The notes: a model not told the origin generated them from the sequence alone. Shown: positions 25,874 to 35,181, numbered from the stretch's first letter. The stretch is 64,000 nt of DNA from Shimia sp965227725 (GCF_965227725.1 NZ_CBDDGH010000005.1:744001-808000), one strand, 5' to 3'. Program-made: numbers and translations.

Positions 25874-25885
25874 AATCCAGTCTCC

Positions 25886-26683
25886 TTAGCCGATCCGGCC
25901 AGTGATATAGCTTTCGGTGCGTTCGTCTTTTGGGTTGGTGAAGATCTGCGAGGTCTCCCCAAATTCCACCAGATTGCCCAGGTGGAAGAACGCGGTTTTT
26001 TGGCTGACGCGCGCGGCCTGCTGCATGGAGTGCGTCACGATCACTACGGAATACTGGTGGCGCAGCTCGTCAATCAGCTCTTCGACCTGTGCGGTTGCAA
26101 TCGGGTCAAGTGCGGAACATGGCTCGTCCATCAGCAGCACTTCTGGTTCGGTTGCCACAGCACGCGCAATACAAAGACGCTGCTGCTGACCACCGGACAA
26201 ACCGGTGCCCGGCGCGTGCAGACGGTCTTTCACCTCATCCCAAATCGCGCCACGGCGCAGGGATTTCTCAACAATATCATCGAGATCTGCCTTGTTCTTG
26301 GCGAGACCGTGGATGCGTGGACCATAAGCGATGTTGTCATAGATCGACTTTGGGAACGGGTTCGGTTTCTGGAACACCATGCCCACTTTGGCGCGCAGCT
26401 GCACAGGATCGACGCGCTTGTCATAGATGTCTTCGCCATCAATCAGGATGTCACCTTGCACGCGACACACATCAATTGTGTCGTTCATCCGGTTGATACA
26501 ACGCAGGAAAGTGGACTTGCCGCAACCGGACGGGCCGATAAAGGCGGTCACAGCTTTGGCGTCGATATCGACGTTCACGTCTTTGATCGCATGGGTGTCG
26601 CCGTAATATACCTGCACGTTACGGGCGGAGATTTTGGTTGAATTCTGGTCCACAGCGGCCCCCAGTTCAGCTTGATCGTACAT
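25886..26683 (-). CDS. pstB: Phosphate ABC transporter ATP-binding protein
   Basis: The 265-residue ATPase has the Walker A motif GPSGCGKST, the signature LSGGQQQRL, Walker B VLLMDEPCSALDP and the switch His in VTHSMQQ. It drives uptake of phosphate through PstC-PstA. I took ATG 26683 (MYDQAELG), preceded by AAAGGA; an upstream ATG at 26707 overlapping the pstA stop would add eight residues. Length is close to the usual 260. Confidence 0.97.
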   Translation of the reverse strand: MYDQAELGAAVDQNSTKISARNVQVYYGDTHAIKDVNVDIDAKAVTAFIGPSGCGKSTFLRCINRMNDTIDVCRVQGDILIDGEDIYDKRVDPVQLRAKVGMVFQKPNPFPKSIYDNIAYGPRIHGLAKNKADLDDIVEKSLRRGAIWDEVKDRLHAPGTGLSGGQQQRLCIARAVATEPEVLLMDEPCSALDPIATAQVEELIDELRHQYSVVIVTHSMQQAARVSQKTAFFHLGNLVEFGETSQIFTNPKDERTESYITGRIG

Positions 26684-26700
26684 GTGTTTCAATCCTTTGC

Positions 26701-28056
26701 TTACCAACGGCGCTCAAACCGGCGGCGCAGGATGACTGCGAGAGTGTTCATTGAGATGAGGAAGACCAACAGAATGATGATCCCGCCCCAAGCGCGTTCA
26801 TAATAGGCTGGGTCAGCCCGTTTTGCCCATTCATAGATCTGCGCGGGCATCGCGGAGTTTGGATCGAGCAGACCGCTGGCAATGCCGTCCGGCGCGTTGG
26901 AGGCAATATAGCCCACCATACCAATCAGCAGCAGAGGTGCGGTTTCCCCAAGCGCCTGCGCCAGACCAATGATGGTGCCGGTCAGGATGCCAGGCGCAGC
27001 CAGCGGCAGCACGTGGTGGAAGACCGATTGCATCTTGGAGGCCCCTACCCCCAGCGCTGCATCACGGATGCTTGGCGGCACTGATTTCAGCGATGCACGG
27101 GTGGAGATGATGATTGTTGGCAAGGTCATCAGTGTCAGCACCAAACCACCCACCAGCGGTGCGGATTGCGGCAGGTGCATGAACTGTATGAAAACCGCCA
27201 GACCAAGGATACCAAACACGATGGAAGGCACCGCTGCGAGGTTGGAGATATTCACCTCAATAAGATCTGTCAGGCGGTTCTTAGGCGCAAATTCCTCAAG
27301 ATAGATCGAAGCGGCTACGCCCAATGGCAGCGCCAGGAACAGCACCACAAACATCATGAACAACGAGCCCAGCATGGAGACACCGATACCGGCTTGCTCT
27401 GCGCGACTTTCAGATGCATCCGCGCCGAAGATGAAGGCCGGGTTGAATGTTTTTGCCAGAACGCCCGCGTCCTGAAGCCCATCCACGATGTCGAGGTGCT
27501 CTGCGTCGATGTTCTTGTCACGCGCCAGATGTTCGCGCTTCACGCGGTCCTTCAGATAGCCGTCAACGCGGCTGGAAGCGAGAAACTTGAACTCGACGGT
27601 CTGACCAATCAGCGCCGGATTGTCGATCACCGCCGCGCGCACCTGACCAGCTGCGGAGGCCGAAATCAACGCCTTCATGTCTTTGGACTTTTTCAGCGGC
27701 GTTTCAATGCCCGCATCCTCGACCGCTTTCAAAACTGCCTTTTGGATCAGAGGGTTATAGCCGAAGGTTGAGACCTTCTTGATGTCGTCGATGTTGCGGT
27801 TGCCCTTTTTGTCGAGCTTGGCTTCATCCAGATAGACCGGCACCGTGATGAAGGTCTGCTGGAAAGCGCCAATACCGCTTGTCACGATGGAAAACAGCAA
27901 CACGATCAGAAACAGGATGCCTGTCGAAATCGCCGCGACACCATAGGCGCGGAAGCGTTTCTCGGCGGCATTGCGCTTCTTGGTGCGCGCATCCACGGTC
28001 GTGAGCGAGCCGGACTGCGGCTTTGCGCCAGCGTTGGGAAGGCTTGCGTCGGTCAT
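26701..28056 (-). CDS. pstA: Phosphate ABC transporter permease PstA (long form)
   Basis: At 451 residues this permease is longer than E. coli PstA (about 296). The extra length is a periplasmic region between the first membrane segment (about 40-62) and the second (about 220), including DEAKLDKKGNRNIDDIKKVS. The C-terminal half is the normal permease core, with the EAA-type loop ALGVGASKMQSVFHHVLPLA and a region ALGETAPLLLIGM. The long form is common in alphaproteobacteria. Its start overlaps the pstC stop by four bases. Confidence 0.95.
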   Translation of the reverse strand: MTDASLPNAGAKPQSGSLTTVDARTKKRNAAEKRFRAYGVAAISTGILFLIVLLFSIVTSGIGAFQQTFITVPVYLDEAKLDKKGNRNIDDIKKVSTFGYNPLIQKAVLKAVEDAGIETPLKKSKDMKALISASAAGQVRAAVIDNPALIGQTVEFKFLASSRVDGYLKDRVKREHLARDKNIDAEHLDIVDGLQDAGVLAKTFNPAFIFGADASESRAEQAGIGVSMLGSLFMMFVVLFLALPLGVAASIYLEEFAPKNRLTDLIEVNISNLAAVPSIVFGILGLAVFIQFMHLPQSAPLVGGLVLTLMTLPTIIISTRASLKSVPPSIRDAALGVGASKMQSVFHHVLPLAAPGILTGTIIGLAQALGETAPLLLIGMVGYIASNAPDGIASGLLDPNSAMPAQIYEWAKRADPAYYERAWGGIIILLVFLISMNTLAVILRRRFERRW

Positions 28057-29525
28057 TCGTACTGCTCCCGATACTTACGGACGATGTAGAGGGCAAAGAC
28101 GTTCAGCCCCAAAGTCAGAACAAAAAGTGAGATCCCAAGGGCAAAGGCCACCAGCGCCTCAGGAGAGGCAAAGTCAGAGTCCCCGGTCAGCTGAGAGACG
28201 ATCTTGGCGGTCACGGTGGTCATGGCTTCAAACGGGTTGAGCGACAGCCGTGCAGCGGCTCCTGCCCCCATCACCACAATCATGGTCTCGCCAATCGCAC
28301 GGCTTGCGGCCAGAAGGATCGCACCAACGATGCCCGGCAACGCCGCTGGCAGGATCACCTGCTTGATGGTCTCAGACTGGGTTGCGCCCAGACCATAAGA
28401 GCCGTCACGCATCGCCTGCGGTACCGCGTTGATGATGTCATCAGACAGCGAGCTCACAAATGGGATCAGCATGATGCCCATGGCGATACCAGCGGTCATC
28501 ACCGCGCGGCCACCGCTCATCCAGCCCGCGCCATCTTCGCCAAACACGGATACCAGTAGCGGCCCGATGGTCAGCAGTGCGAAGAGACCGTAAACGATGG
28601 TCGGGATACCCGCGAGGATTTCCAGCAGCGGCTTCGCAATGCCGCGCACACGTGGTGTGGCGTACTCAGACAGATAGACCGCAGCGAACAGGCCAATCGG
28701 CACAGCCACCAAAAGCGCGATGATCGAGATATAGATCGTCCCCCACAGCAGCGGCAGGATACCCAGCTTGGAGGCCCCACCACGGCCGGAGAAGCTTGGC
28801 GCCCATTCCAGCAGCGTGAAGAAGTCCGCCGCCGGATAGAGACGGAAGAATTCGGCGGTGTTGAACACCAGCGAGAGCACGATGCCAATGGTGGTGAGGA
28901 TCGCGACAGAAGCCGCCGCCATCAGCAGCGCCAGAACACCCTGCTCCACCACATTGCGCGCCTTGTAGTCTTTGTCGGCCTGACGCACGGCAAAGCCTGC
29001 GGCACCCAGCGACACCAGAAGCACCAGTGCGGCCAAAATCAGGCTGCCGGTGTTGGTCATGGTGCGGTAGGCCTGTGCGGCCAGCAAAATTGGCTGGGTG
29101 ATGGTGGAGGTCACAACCTGCCCCGCCTCTTTCAGGCTGGCGGTCAGCGCCTCAACATCGACACCCGGATCGTTGGAAAGTTCCTGAGAGATCACGCCGG
29201 CAGCCACAGCGTTGTTCAGCCCGTCCGCGGTGCGGCGCACCTCGGCCATCACGAGGCCAATGCTGGAGCCTTCTTTGATCTCGGCTTCAGGGATCATGCC
29301 GGAAATGCTGTTCTGGATGACAAGTGGCTGAGCAATCAGCCAAACAATCATCAACCCGAACGCGGGGGCCACGACTTTCATAAACACATTCCAGCCGTAG
29401 TAGTTCGGCAGGGAATGGAGATTTCGTGCGTCACCACCAGCGCTGCTCAACGCGCGCTGTCTCCCAAAAATAAAGCCGACGATGGATATCGCCAGCACAA
29501 TCACACAGAGCCAAATTACAGGCAT
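28053..29525 (-). CDS. pstC: Phosphate ABC transporter permease PstC (long form)
   Basis: The start at 29525 (MPVIWLCVIV) is preceded by GGGGGA and gives 490 residues, against about 320 for E. coli PstC. The extra N-terminal part has two membrane segments and a periplasmic helical region (about residues 70-145). The core permease follows, with the EAA loop SYGLGATQSETIKQVILPAA and the motif SRAIGETMIVVMGAG. It pairs with the long PstA. A hairpin separates it from pstS. Confidence 0.95.
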   Translation of the reverse strand: MPVIWLCVIVLAISIVGFIFGRQRALSSAGGDARNLHSLPNYYGWNVFMKVVAPAFGLMIVWLIAQPLVIQNSISGMIPEAEIKEGSSIGLVMAEVRRTADGLNNAVAAGVISQELSNDPGVDVEALTASLKEAGQVVTSTITQPILLAAQAYRTMTNTGSLILAALVLLVSLGAAGFAVRQADKDYKARNVVEQGVLALLMAAASVAILTTIGIVLSLVFNTAEFFRLYPAADFFTLLEWAPSFSGRGGASKLGILPLLWGTIYISIIALLVAVPIGLFAAVYLSEYATPRVRGIAKPLLEILAGIPTIVYGLFALLTIGPLLVSVFGEDGAGWMSGGRAVMTAGIAMGIMLIPFVSSLSDDIINAVPQAMRDGSYGLGATQSETIKQVILPAALPGIVGAILLAASRAIGETMIVVMGAGAAARLSLNPFEAMTTVTAKIVSQLTGDSDFASPEALVAFALGISLFVLTLGLNVFALYIVRKYREQYE

Positions 29526-29560
29526 GGGTCCCCCAGTAGTCTTATTCCAAGACAAATTGG

Positions 29561-29587
29561 AAAAGAGGCGGCGACGGGCGCCGCCTC
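29561..29587 (-). terminator. Partial terminator/attenuator between pstS and pstC
   Basis: On the minus strand GAGGCGGCG pairs with CGCCGCCTC around a 5-nt loop and is followed by TTTTCC. The short T run suggests partial termination, which would make pstS mRNA more abundant than pstCAB-phoUB. Confidence 0.6.
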
Positions 29588-29615
29588 AATTTGTTTCATC
29601 GACACTCAGGTCGGA

Positions 29616-30653
29616 TTAGCTGTCGCCACCCATGGTTTTCTCAGCAGCAACTGCATCCTGAGTTTCAACCAGTGCTGGGTCGGACACGAGGCCGTACTCT
29701 GCCAGAGGGCCGTCGCCGCCTGCGATCTCATCGGAGATGAAGAACTCAGCATATTCTTTCAGGCCAGGGATCACGCCGATGTGCGCTTTCTTCACGTAGA
29801 AGTACAGCGGGCGGGACACAGGGTATTCGCCGGTGGAGATGGTTTCGGTGGAAGGCTCAACGCCCGCCATGGTCGCCACTTTCAGCTTGTCGGTGTTGTT
29901 CTCATAGAACGCCAGGCCAAACACGCCGATGCCGTTTGCGTTGGAGTCGATGGACGCCAGAGTCTCGGTGTAGTCACCGTCGATGTCCACGGCGCGGCCG
30001 TCAGACATCACTTCCAGACATGCGTCTTCTGCATCGTCTTCAGACATGCCAGCGTGGATCATCGCTTCAAAAGCGCCAGTGGCTTCACAGCCTGCTGCAA
30101 CAACTTTCTCTTCGAACACTTCACGGGTGCCGTGCTTGGTGCCTGGGATGAACGCCAGGATGTCTTCGGCTGGCAGGTCAGCGTTGAAGTCGGACCATTT
30201 CTTGTGCGGGTTATCAACCAGCTTGCCGTCAACCATCACTTTTGGAGCCAGCGCGTTGAAGATGTCAGACTGCGTGAAAGCCACATACTCAGGGCCGTTC
30301 AGCTGGGAAGCAAATACGATGCCGTCATAACCGATGCGCACTTCGATGATGTCGGTCACACCATTCTCGGCACAGGCTTTGATCTCTTTGTCGCGGATTT
30401 TGCGGGACGCGTTTGCAACGTCGGTGTGCTCGGTGCCAACACCCTGGCAGAAGCGCTTCAGACCTGCGGAAGAACCACCGGATTCAACAACCGGGGTTGG
30501 GAAGTCGAAGTTTTCGCCGAAAGCTTCTGCAACGATGGAAGCGTAAGGCAGAACCGTGGAGGAACCGGCGACCTGAACTTGGTCACGCGCGGCGGCAGAA
30601 GTGGCAGCAACGGCCGCGATGGCCAGAGCAGAGGCAGTCAGTTTGACAGACAT
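29616..30653 (-). CDS. pstS: Periplasmic phosphate-binding protein
   Basis: The start at 30653 follows GGAGTTAAATTA; the 345-residue product begins with a signal peptide (MSVKLTASALAIAAVAATSA, cleaved near AAA-RDQ). The phosphate-binding loop region VAGSSTVLPYA and ESGGSSAGLKRFCQG are clear. It captures phosphate for PstCAB. A Pho box of three 7-bp repeats lies about 80-105 bases upstream of the start codon, so strong induction on phosphate starvation is expected. Confidence 0.96.
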   Translation of the reverse strand: MSVKLTASALAIAAVAATSAAARDQVQVAGSSTVLPYASIVAEAFGENFDFPTPVVESGGSSAGLKRFCQGVGTEHTDVANASRKIRDKEIKACAENGVTDIIEVRIGYDGIVFASQLNGPEYVAFTQSDIFNALAPKVMVDGKLVDNPHKKWSDFNADLPAEDILAFIPGTKHGTREVFEEKVVAAGCEATGAFEAMIHAGMSEDDAEDACLEVMSDGRAVDIDGDYTETLASIDSNANGIGVFGLAFYENNTDKLKVATMAGVEPSTETISTGEYPVSRPLYFYVKKAHIGVIPGLKEYAEFFISDEIAGGDGPLAEYGLVSDPALVETQDAVAAEKTMGGDS

Positions 30654-30730
30654 TAATTTAACTCCATGTGTTGTGGACTGTGTCGTTGTCAGTCTCACGA
30701 CGCGGTCTAATGCGCCTGTTCGAAGCTTTT

Positions 30731-30759
30731 GTGACGGCTATGTAACAGCTGTATGACAG
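30731..30759 (-). promoter_or_regulatory. Pho box upstream of pstS (three 7-bp repeats)
   Basis: On the minus strand CTGTCAT-N4-CTGTTAC-N4-CCGTCAC gives three PhoB half-sites with an exact 11-bp period, matching the known Pho box layout. Confidence 0.85.
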
Positions 30760-30806
30760 CGGGCCAGAAAATATGTCTTTTGAGCAAAAAAGACGTTAGG
30801 TAAAAG

Positions 30807-31895
30807 TTAACGCAGCGGAAGCAACACTTTGAAAACACTACCTTTACCCACCACGCTGTCGATCTGCAGACGCCCCCGGTGACGGTTAATAATGTGTTTT
30901 ACAATTGCGAGGCCAAGGCCGGTTCCGCCCATTTCCCGCGACCTATGAGAGTCGATCCGGTAAAAACGCTCCGTTAAACGTGCAATGTGCACAGAGTCGA
31001 TTCCCGGACCGTCATCTTTGACCGCCAATGCAAAGCCCGGCCCCATCACACCATTGCTATTGCTGCGCTCTTTGAGGGTCACAGTCACCTGCGTGCCGCG
31101 CCCGCCGTATTTCAGCGCGTTCTCCACAAGGTTTGTGACAACCTGCAAAAGTTGATCCGCATCGCCTGCCACCACGGCCGGATCGCGCTCCCGCGCGTAG
31201 ATCAGCGCGCAATCGTTGTCTTCTGCCATTGGCCCAAGATTCTGCAGCACAGAGCGGATCACCTGATCCAGATCCACCGGATCCGTGGGCCGCATCCGTG
31301 AAACCTCTTCCACACGGCTCAAAGACAGCAGATCCCCCACAAGGCGGTTCATCCGGCTCGCTTCGGCCGACATGATGCCAAGGAAACGGTCCTGCGCCTT
31401 GGGATCCGCCCGCGCAGGCCCTTGCAGCGTTTCCACAAATCCAAGGATTGCGGTCAGCGGCGTGCGCAGCTCGTGGCTCACATTGGCCACAAAGTCGCGG
31501 CGCATCTGATCGAGCTGCTGCATTTCGGTGACGTCCTGAAAGCAGATCAACACACCTTTGAAGCTCTGCCCGCCCTGCGGCAGGCGCAAACCCCGTGGCC
31601 CGCTGTCATCAGGTGTCAATGTCACGGGCGAGCAGGTCACATCATACCGATGTTCCTGCGGACCTTCGCTGTGCAGATAGATCGCGCGTTGCGCGTCGCC
31701 TTCGCGCAGGCAATCCTCGACCGCCGTGTTCAAGCTCGGCTGGCGAAACACCAGGATCAGAGGGCGATCCCCATCCGCATGCGGGTTCAGCTTCACCGCC
31801 GCCGCATTGCCGCCAATGATCCGGGCGCGGCTGTCCACCAGCACCGCTGGTAGCGGGATGGCCTCCAGATAAGACCTGTAAAACTCACGCTGCAT
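30807..31895 (-). CDS. phoR: Phosphate regulon sensor kinase PhoR
   Basis: I took the start at 31895 (MQREFYRSYLEAIPLPAVLV), preceded by GGGAG, for a 362-residue protein; in-frame ATGs upstream would add 10 or 17 residues. Order: PAS domain (about 8-110), HisKA with the phosphoacceptor His in NVSHELRTPLTAILGFVETL near residue 150, and HATPase (LVENALKYG, DDGPGIDS, GGTGLGLAIVKHI). No membrane segment is evident, unlike E. coli PhoR. Location just before pstS supports the PhoR call. A Pho box precedes it. Confidence 0.92.
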   Translation of the reverse strand: MQREFYRSYLEAIPLPAVLVDSRARIIGGNAAAVKLNPHADGDRPLILVFRQPSLNTAVEDCLREGDAQRAIYLHSEGPQEHRYDVTCSPVTLTPDDSGPRGLRLPQGGQSFKGVLICFQDVTEMQQLDQMRRDFVANVSHELRTPLTAILGFVETLQGPARADPKAQDRFLGIMSAEASRMNRLVGDLLSLSRVEEVSRMRPTDPVDLDQVIRSVLQNLGPMAEDNDCALIYARERDPAVVAGDADQLLQVVTNLVENALKYGGRGTQVTVTLKERSNSNGVMGPGFALAVKDDGPGIDSVHIARLTERFYRIDSHRSREMGGTGLGLAIVKHIINRHRGRLQIDSVVGKGSVFKVLLPLR

Positions 31896-31964
31896 GTCGA
31901 CTCCCTGCCTCAAACACCGCGCCATTTCGGCATGGCGCACTTGCAAGGCTCAAACCGCAGATTT

Positions 31965-31982
31965 GTAACAGAGATATGACAA
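31965..31982 (-). promoter_or_regulatory. Pho box upstream of phoR
   Basis: On the minus strand TTGTCAT-N4-CTGTTAC matches two PhoB half-sites with an 11-bp period; a third position (CTGCGGT) is a poor match. It ends about 70 bases before the phoR start. Confidence 0.65.
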
Positions 31983-32027
31983 ATCCGGCCAGCAAAGCCA
32001 GCTTTGTCATATTTCGCCGCCCGCGCG

Positions 32028-32549
32028 TCAGATTTCGCGCAGCCCCGTTTTGTAGCGCAGGAAGTTCTCCTGATAATGCAGCGCCGACAGCCGCAGCTTG
32101 GCAATCGCCGCCTCATCCAGCGTGCGCACCACCTTGCCTGGCGTGCCCATCACAAGGCTGCCATCCGGAATCTCTTTGCCTTCCGGGATCAACGCCCCTG
32201 CCCCGATCAGGCAGTTTTTGCCAATCTTGGCGCCATTCAGCACGATTGCGCCCATGCCGATCAGGCTGTTCTCTCCGATGGTGCAGCCATGCAGCATCAC
32301 CTTATGGCCAATCGTACATCCCGCACCGATCGAAAGCGGAAAGCCCATATCCGTGTGCAGCACACAGTTTTCCTGCACATTAGAGCCAGCGCCAACGCGA
32401 ATTTCTTCGTTGTCACCGCGCAGCGTGCTGCCAAACCAGACCGAGGCACCGGCCTCCAGCACCACATTGCCGATCAGATTGGCATCCGGCGCACACCAGC
32501 TGTTCTCGTCCTGCTGCGGCTGCACCCCATCCAGCTCGTAAATCGCCAT
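32028..32549 (-). CDS. Gamma-carbonic-anhydrase-like hexapeptide protein
   Basis: This 173-residue protein is a left-handed beta-helix built of hexapeptide repeats (for example IGAGCTIGHKVMLHGCTIGE). The gamma-class family metal-site histidines are suggested by ENCVLHTDMG, IGHKVML and LHGCTIGE in the expected order. Family members (YrdA/PaaY-like) bind zinc and some have carbonic anhydrase or thioesterase activity. Its start touches the gmk stop, so it is co-transcribed with gmk and yicC. Confidence 0.85.
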   Translation of the reverse strand: MAIYELDGVQPQQDENSWCAPDANLIGNVVLEAGASVWFGSTLRGDNEEIRVGAGSNVQENCVLHTDMGFPLSIGAGCTIGHKVMLHGCTIGENSLIGMGAIVLNGAKIGKNCLIGAGALIPEGKEIPDGSLVMGTPGKVVRTLDEAAIAKLRLSALHYQENFLRYKTGLREI

Positions 32550-33190
32550 CAGGACATCTCCTCAAACTGCATCTGCAACTGGCGCACATGATCCTGCAGC
32601 TCAGGCTGCTGAATCCGGCGCATCCGCTCGGCTTCGACAATGGTTTTCAAGCGCGCTTCAGTCTCATCCAGATCGTCGTTGACCAGCACATAGTCATAAT
32701 AGCCCCAGTGGCTGATCTCATCCCAGCTCTTGAGCATACGCTTGGCGATCACATCCTCACTGTCCTGCGCACGGGTTTCCAGGCGGCGGCGCAGCTCAAC
32801 AATGCTGGGCGGCAGGATAAAGATCGACAGCGCGTGTTTGCCGAGATCCGAATTGCGGATCTGGATCTCACCTTGCCAATCCACGTCAAACAACACGTCT
32901 TGACCGGAATCGATGGTCTCTTTCACAGGGCCCGCTGGGGAGCCGTAGAAATTCCCGAAGACGTGTGCGTGCTCCAGCATCTGGCCTTCCGCCACCTGCG
33001 CCTTGAACGCATCTTCTTTCATAAAGAAGTATTCGCGCCCGTGCTCCTCGCCGGGGCGTGGTGCGCGCGTGGTGGCAGAGACCGAAAACTTCAGGCCCGG
33101 ATCCCAGGCCATCAGGCGCCGCGCCAGCGTTGATTTCCCTGCGCCGGAGGGGCTCGACAAAATGATCAGAAGGCCGCGTCTGTTGCTCAT
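32549..33190 (-). CDS. gmk: Guanylate kinase
   Basis: The 213-residue enzyme phosphorylates GMP to GDP. The P-loop SSPSGAGKSTL is at residues 11-21, and the GMP-binding segment includes TTRAPRPGEEHGREYFF near residue 40. The DVDWQGEIQIR segment near residue 100 is also typical. The gene lies four bases downstream of yicC, a frequent pairing in alphaproteobacteria, and overlaps the hexapeptide gene by one base. Confidence 0.97.
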   Translation of the reverse strand: MSNRRGLLIILSSPSGAGKSTLARRLMAWDPGLKFSVSATTRAPRPGEEHGREYFFMKEDAFKAQVAEGQMLEHAHVFGNFYGSPAGPVKETIDSGQDVLFDVDWQGEIQIRNSDLGKHALSIFILPPSIVELRRRLETRAQDSEDVIAKRMLKSWDEISHWGYYDYVLVNDDLDETEARLKTIVEAERMRRIQQPELQDHVRQLQMQFEEMS

Positions 33191-33194
33191 AGTC

Positions 33195-34085
33195 TCATTC
33201 CACGTTTTGAACCTGTTCCCGCATCTGATCTATCACGGCTTTGAGGTCCAGCCCAATCCGCGTCAAATCCACCGATTGCGCCTTGGAACAGAGCGTATTG
33301 GCCTCACGGTTGAATTCCTGCATCAGAAAATCGAGCTTACGACCAATCGGGCTGCCGGTTTCAATCAGCCCGCGCGCGGCCTCAACATGGGCACGCAGCC
33401 GGTCCAGCTCTTCCATAACATCGGATTTCACCGCCAGCATCGCCAGCTCTTGTGCCACTCGGGCTTCATCCGCCCCGTCACTGTTCTCAAGAACCCGCGC
33501 CAGATTGCTGCGCAGGGTGTCCGCACTTTCCGCCCGCCGCGCCTCTGCCGCCTCTGCCGCCTGCGCGGTCAGTGTTTCAATCTGGCTGAGCTGATCCATC
33601 AACACGGTATGCAGCGCCTGTCCTTCCTGTTGGCGCATCGCCTTAAAGCTCTCAAGCAACGCAGGCACCTCCGCCATCAGCGCCTGCAACAGCGCTTTGG
33701 TGTCGGTCTCCTCAGAGGTGGTTTCCAAGACGCCCCTGATACCCAGTACATCGCTGGCCTTTGAGGGTGCGAGCGTCACACCGGCCTCTGCCGCCTGCGC
33801 CTCTGCCGTCTTGATCGCACTCAGCACGGCGGCCAGCTGTCCGGCGTTCACCGACAGCGCGCCCTGCTCTTCTTCTTTCTGAACACGCAGCGACAGGTTC
33901 ACGCTCCCGCGTGACAACGCCTTGGACAAAGCGCCGCGCACCGCTGGCTCCAGCCCCTCAATCCAGTCAGGCACCCGCAGACGCAGGTCCAACCCCTTGG
34001 CATTCACACTGCGCAGATCCCACGTCCAGCTGTGTCCCAGCGCGTCTCCCTTGTGAGACGCATATCCTGTCATTGACTCCAGCAT
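33195..34085 (-). CDS. yicC: YicC-family endoribonuclease
   Basis: This 296-residue protein opens MLESMTGYASHKG and continues with the RSVNAKGLDLRLR motif typical of YicC, then a long helical middle. The C terminus carries SPIGRKLDFLMQEFNREANT and ends with the DUF1732-type sequence VDLTRIGLDLKAVIDQMREQ. E. coli YicC is an RNase that acts on small RNAs. It heads the yicC-gmk-hexapeptide unit. Confidence 0.93.
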   Translation of the reverse strand: MLESMTGYASHKGDALGHSWTWDLRSVNAKGLDLRLRVPDWIEGLEPAVRGALSKALSRGSVNLSLRVQKEEEQGALSVNAGQLAAVLSAIKTAEAQAAEAGVTLAPSKASDVLGIRGVLETTSEETDTKALLQALMAEVPALLESFKAMRQQEGQALHTVLMDQLSQIETLTAQAAEAAEARRAESADTLRSNLARVLENSDGADEARVAQELAMLAVKSDVMEELDRLRAHVEAARGLIETGSPIGRKLDFLMQEFNREANTLCSKAQSVDLTRIGLDLKAVIDQMREQVQNVE

Positions 34086-34320
34086 CAGATCCTCCTGCCG
34101 CTAAGCTATTGCTGCACCTAAATCTATTCTGAGCTGAAGAGCAATGTTAACGCGCCGATCCGTTAACCAATTTTGACTATTTTGGGCGCAAAACAAATAA
34201 AATGTGAGATAAGTGTTTTACGAGTTGTAAACGCTTTCCGTTCCGACAGATAATCAAGAAAGAACGAAAGCTTCTGCGTACGAGTAACGACTAACGCCAT
34301 AGGTATTCGGGGAGAGAGTT

Positions 34321-35019
34321 GTGAGAATTTTTGGAGACGGAAAATCTGGTGCCGCCAAAGTGCACAGCATCGAGGTGATGCAGGAGGTGAAAGCCTACTG
34401 GGAAGGTCTCCGTGATGGCGACTCCATTCCATACCGTAGCGATGTTGACCCGCGCCGTATCCAGAAACTCCTGAAGCACGCATTCATTCTGGAGCGCATT
34501 GCACCGGGCCTCGCCCGCCTGCGCGTCTCCTGCAACACCCTGTCTGACGTGATGGGCATGGACATGCGCGGCATGCCAATGTCTGCCCTGATCAACGGCG
34601 ACTCCCGTGAAAGCTTTGGCGAAGTGCTGGAAAAAGTGTTCTCCGCACCCGCCGTAGGCCGTCTTGAGCTCACCTCCCGCCGCAGCTTTGGCCGTACCGG
34701 TCTTCAGGGCGAAATGATGCTCCTGCCCCTACGCAGCGACTCCGGTGAGGTGAACCGTATCCTCGGCGCAATCACCATCGATGGCGACGTTGGCCGCAGC
34801 CCGGAACGCTTTGACCTGGAAGGCAGCTTCCTGCGCCGCATCGAAGCCGCCAGCGAGAACAGCTCTGAGCCGGTCGCGACAATCCTGCGCCCACAGAAGA
34901 TTTCCATGCCTCAGTTTGATCCTGCCGCGCAAAGCGCCAAAGCGCCCAAGACACCTGTGCAGACAACTCTGGCGCCCACCAAACATGCCCACCTGCGGCT
35001 TGTGGTGACTGACAGTTAA
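34321..35019 (+). CDS. PAS-domain (PAS_5 type) protein
   Basis: This 232-residue protein starts at GTG 34321 after GGGGAGAG. Residues about 18-160 match the PAS_5-type domain common in alphaproteobacteria (EVMQEVKAYWEGLRDGDSIP, then RSDVDPRRIQKLLKHAFILE). The remaining 70 residues look disordered and Pro/Lys/Thr-rich. There is no output domain, so it probably works through a partner protein. It is monocistronic, with a 235-bp upstream gap and a strong terminator. Confidence 0.8.
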   Translation: MRIFGDGKSGAAKVHSIEVMQEVKAYWEGLRDGDSIPYRSDVDPRRIQKLLKHAFILERIAPGLARLRVSCNTLSDVMGMDMRGMPMSALINGDSRESFGEVLEKVFSAPAVGRLELTSRRSFGRTGLQGEMMLLPLRSDSGEVNRILGAITIDGDVGRSPERFDLEGSFLRRIEAASENSSEPVATILRPQKISMPQFDPAAQSAKAPKTPVQTTLAPTKHAHLRLVVTDS

Positions 35020-35048
35020 GACCGCTGGAGAACCCTCCACTGGTCACG

Positions 35049-35090
35049 AAAAAGGCGAGGTCTATTTGGTCATGGCACCTCGCCTTTTTT
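35049..35090 (+). terminator. Intrinsic terminator after the PAS gene
   Basis: AAAAAGGCGAGGT pairs perfectly with ACCTCGCCTTTTT around a 15-nt loop and ends in six T residues. The A run on the other side makes it potentially bidirectional, though the facing gene ends about 90 bp away. Confidence 0.85.
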
Positions 35091-35181
35091 CGTTTTTTCT
35101 TTTTCCGTTTTTTAAAGTGAATTCAAAGCGCTAAAGAACACAGCTGGCGCACAGACTTAGCGCTTGAGCCCCGCTGCGAAT

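Noticed and set aside
25148..26641. Plus-strand frame of 497 codons opposite phoU and pstB
   Set aside because: It is antisense to two certain genes and rich in His and Cys, as expected from codon bias on the opposite strand.
34136..34165. CtrA-type site (TTAA-N7-TTAA) upstream of the PAS gene
   Set aside because: The two GTTAAC elements are spaced by about 12 bases between TTAA cores, not 7.
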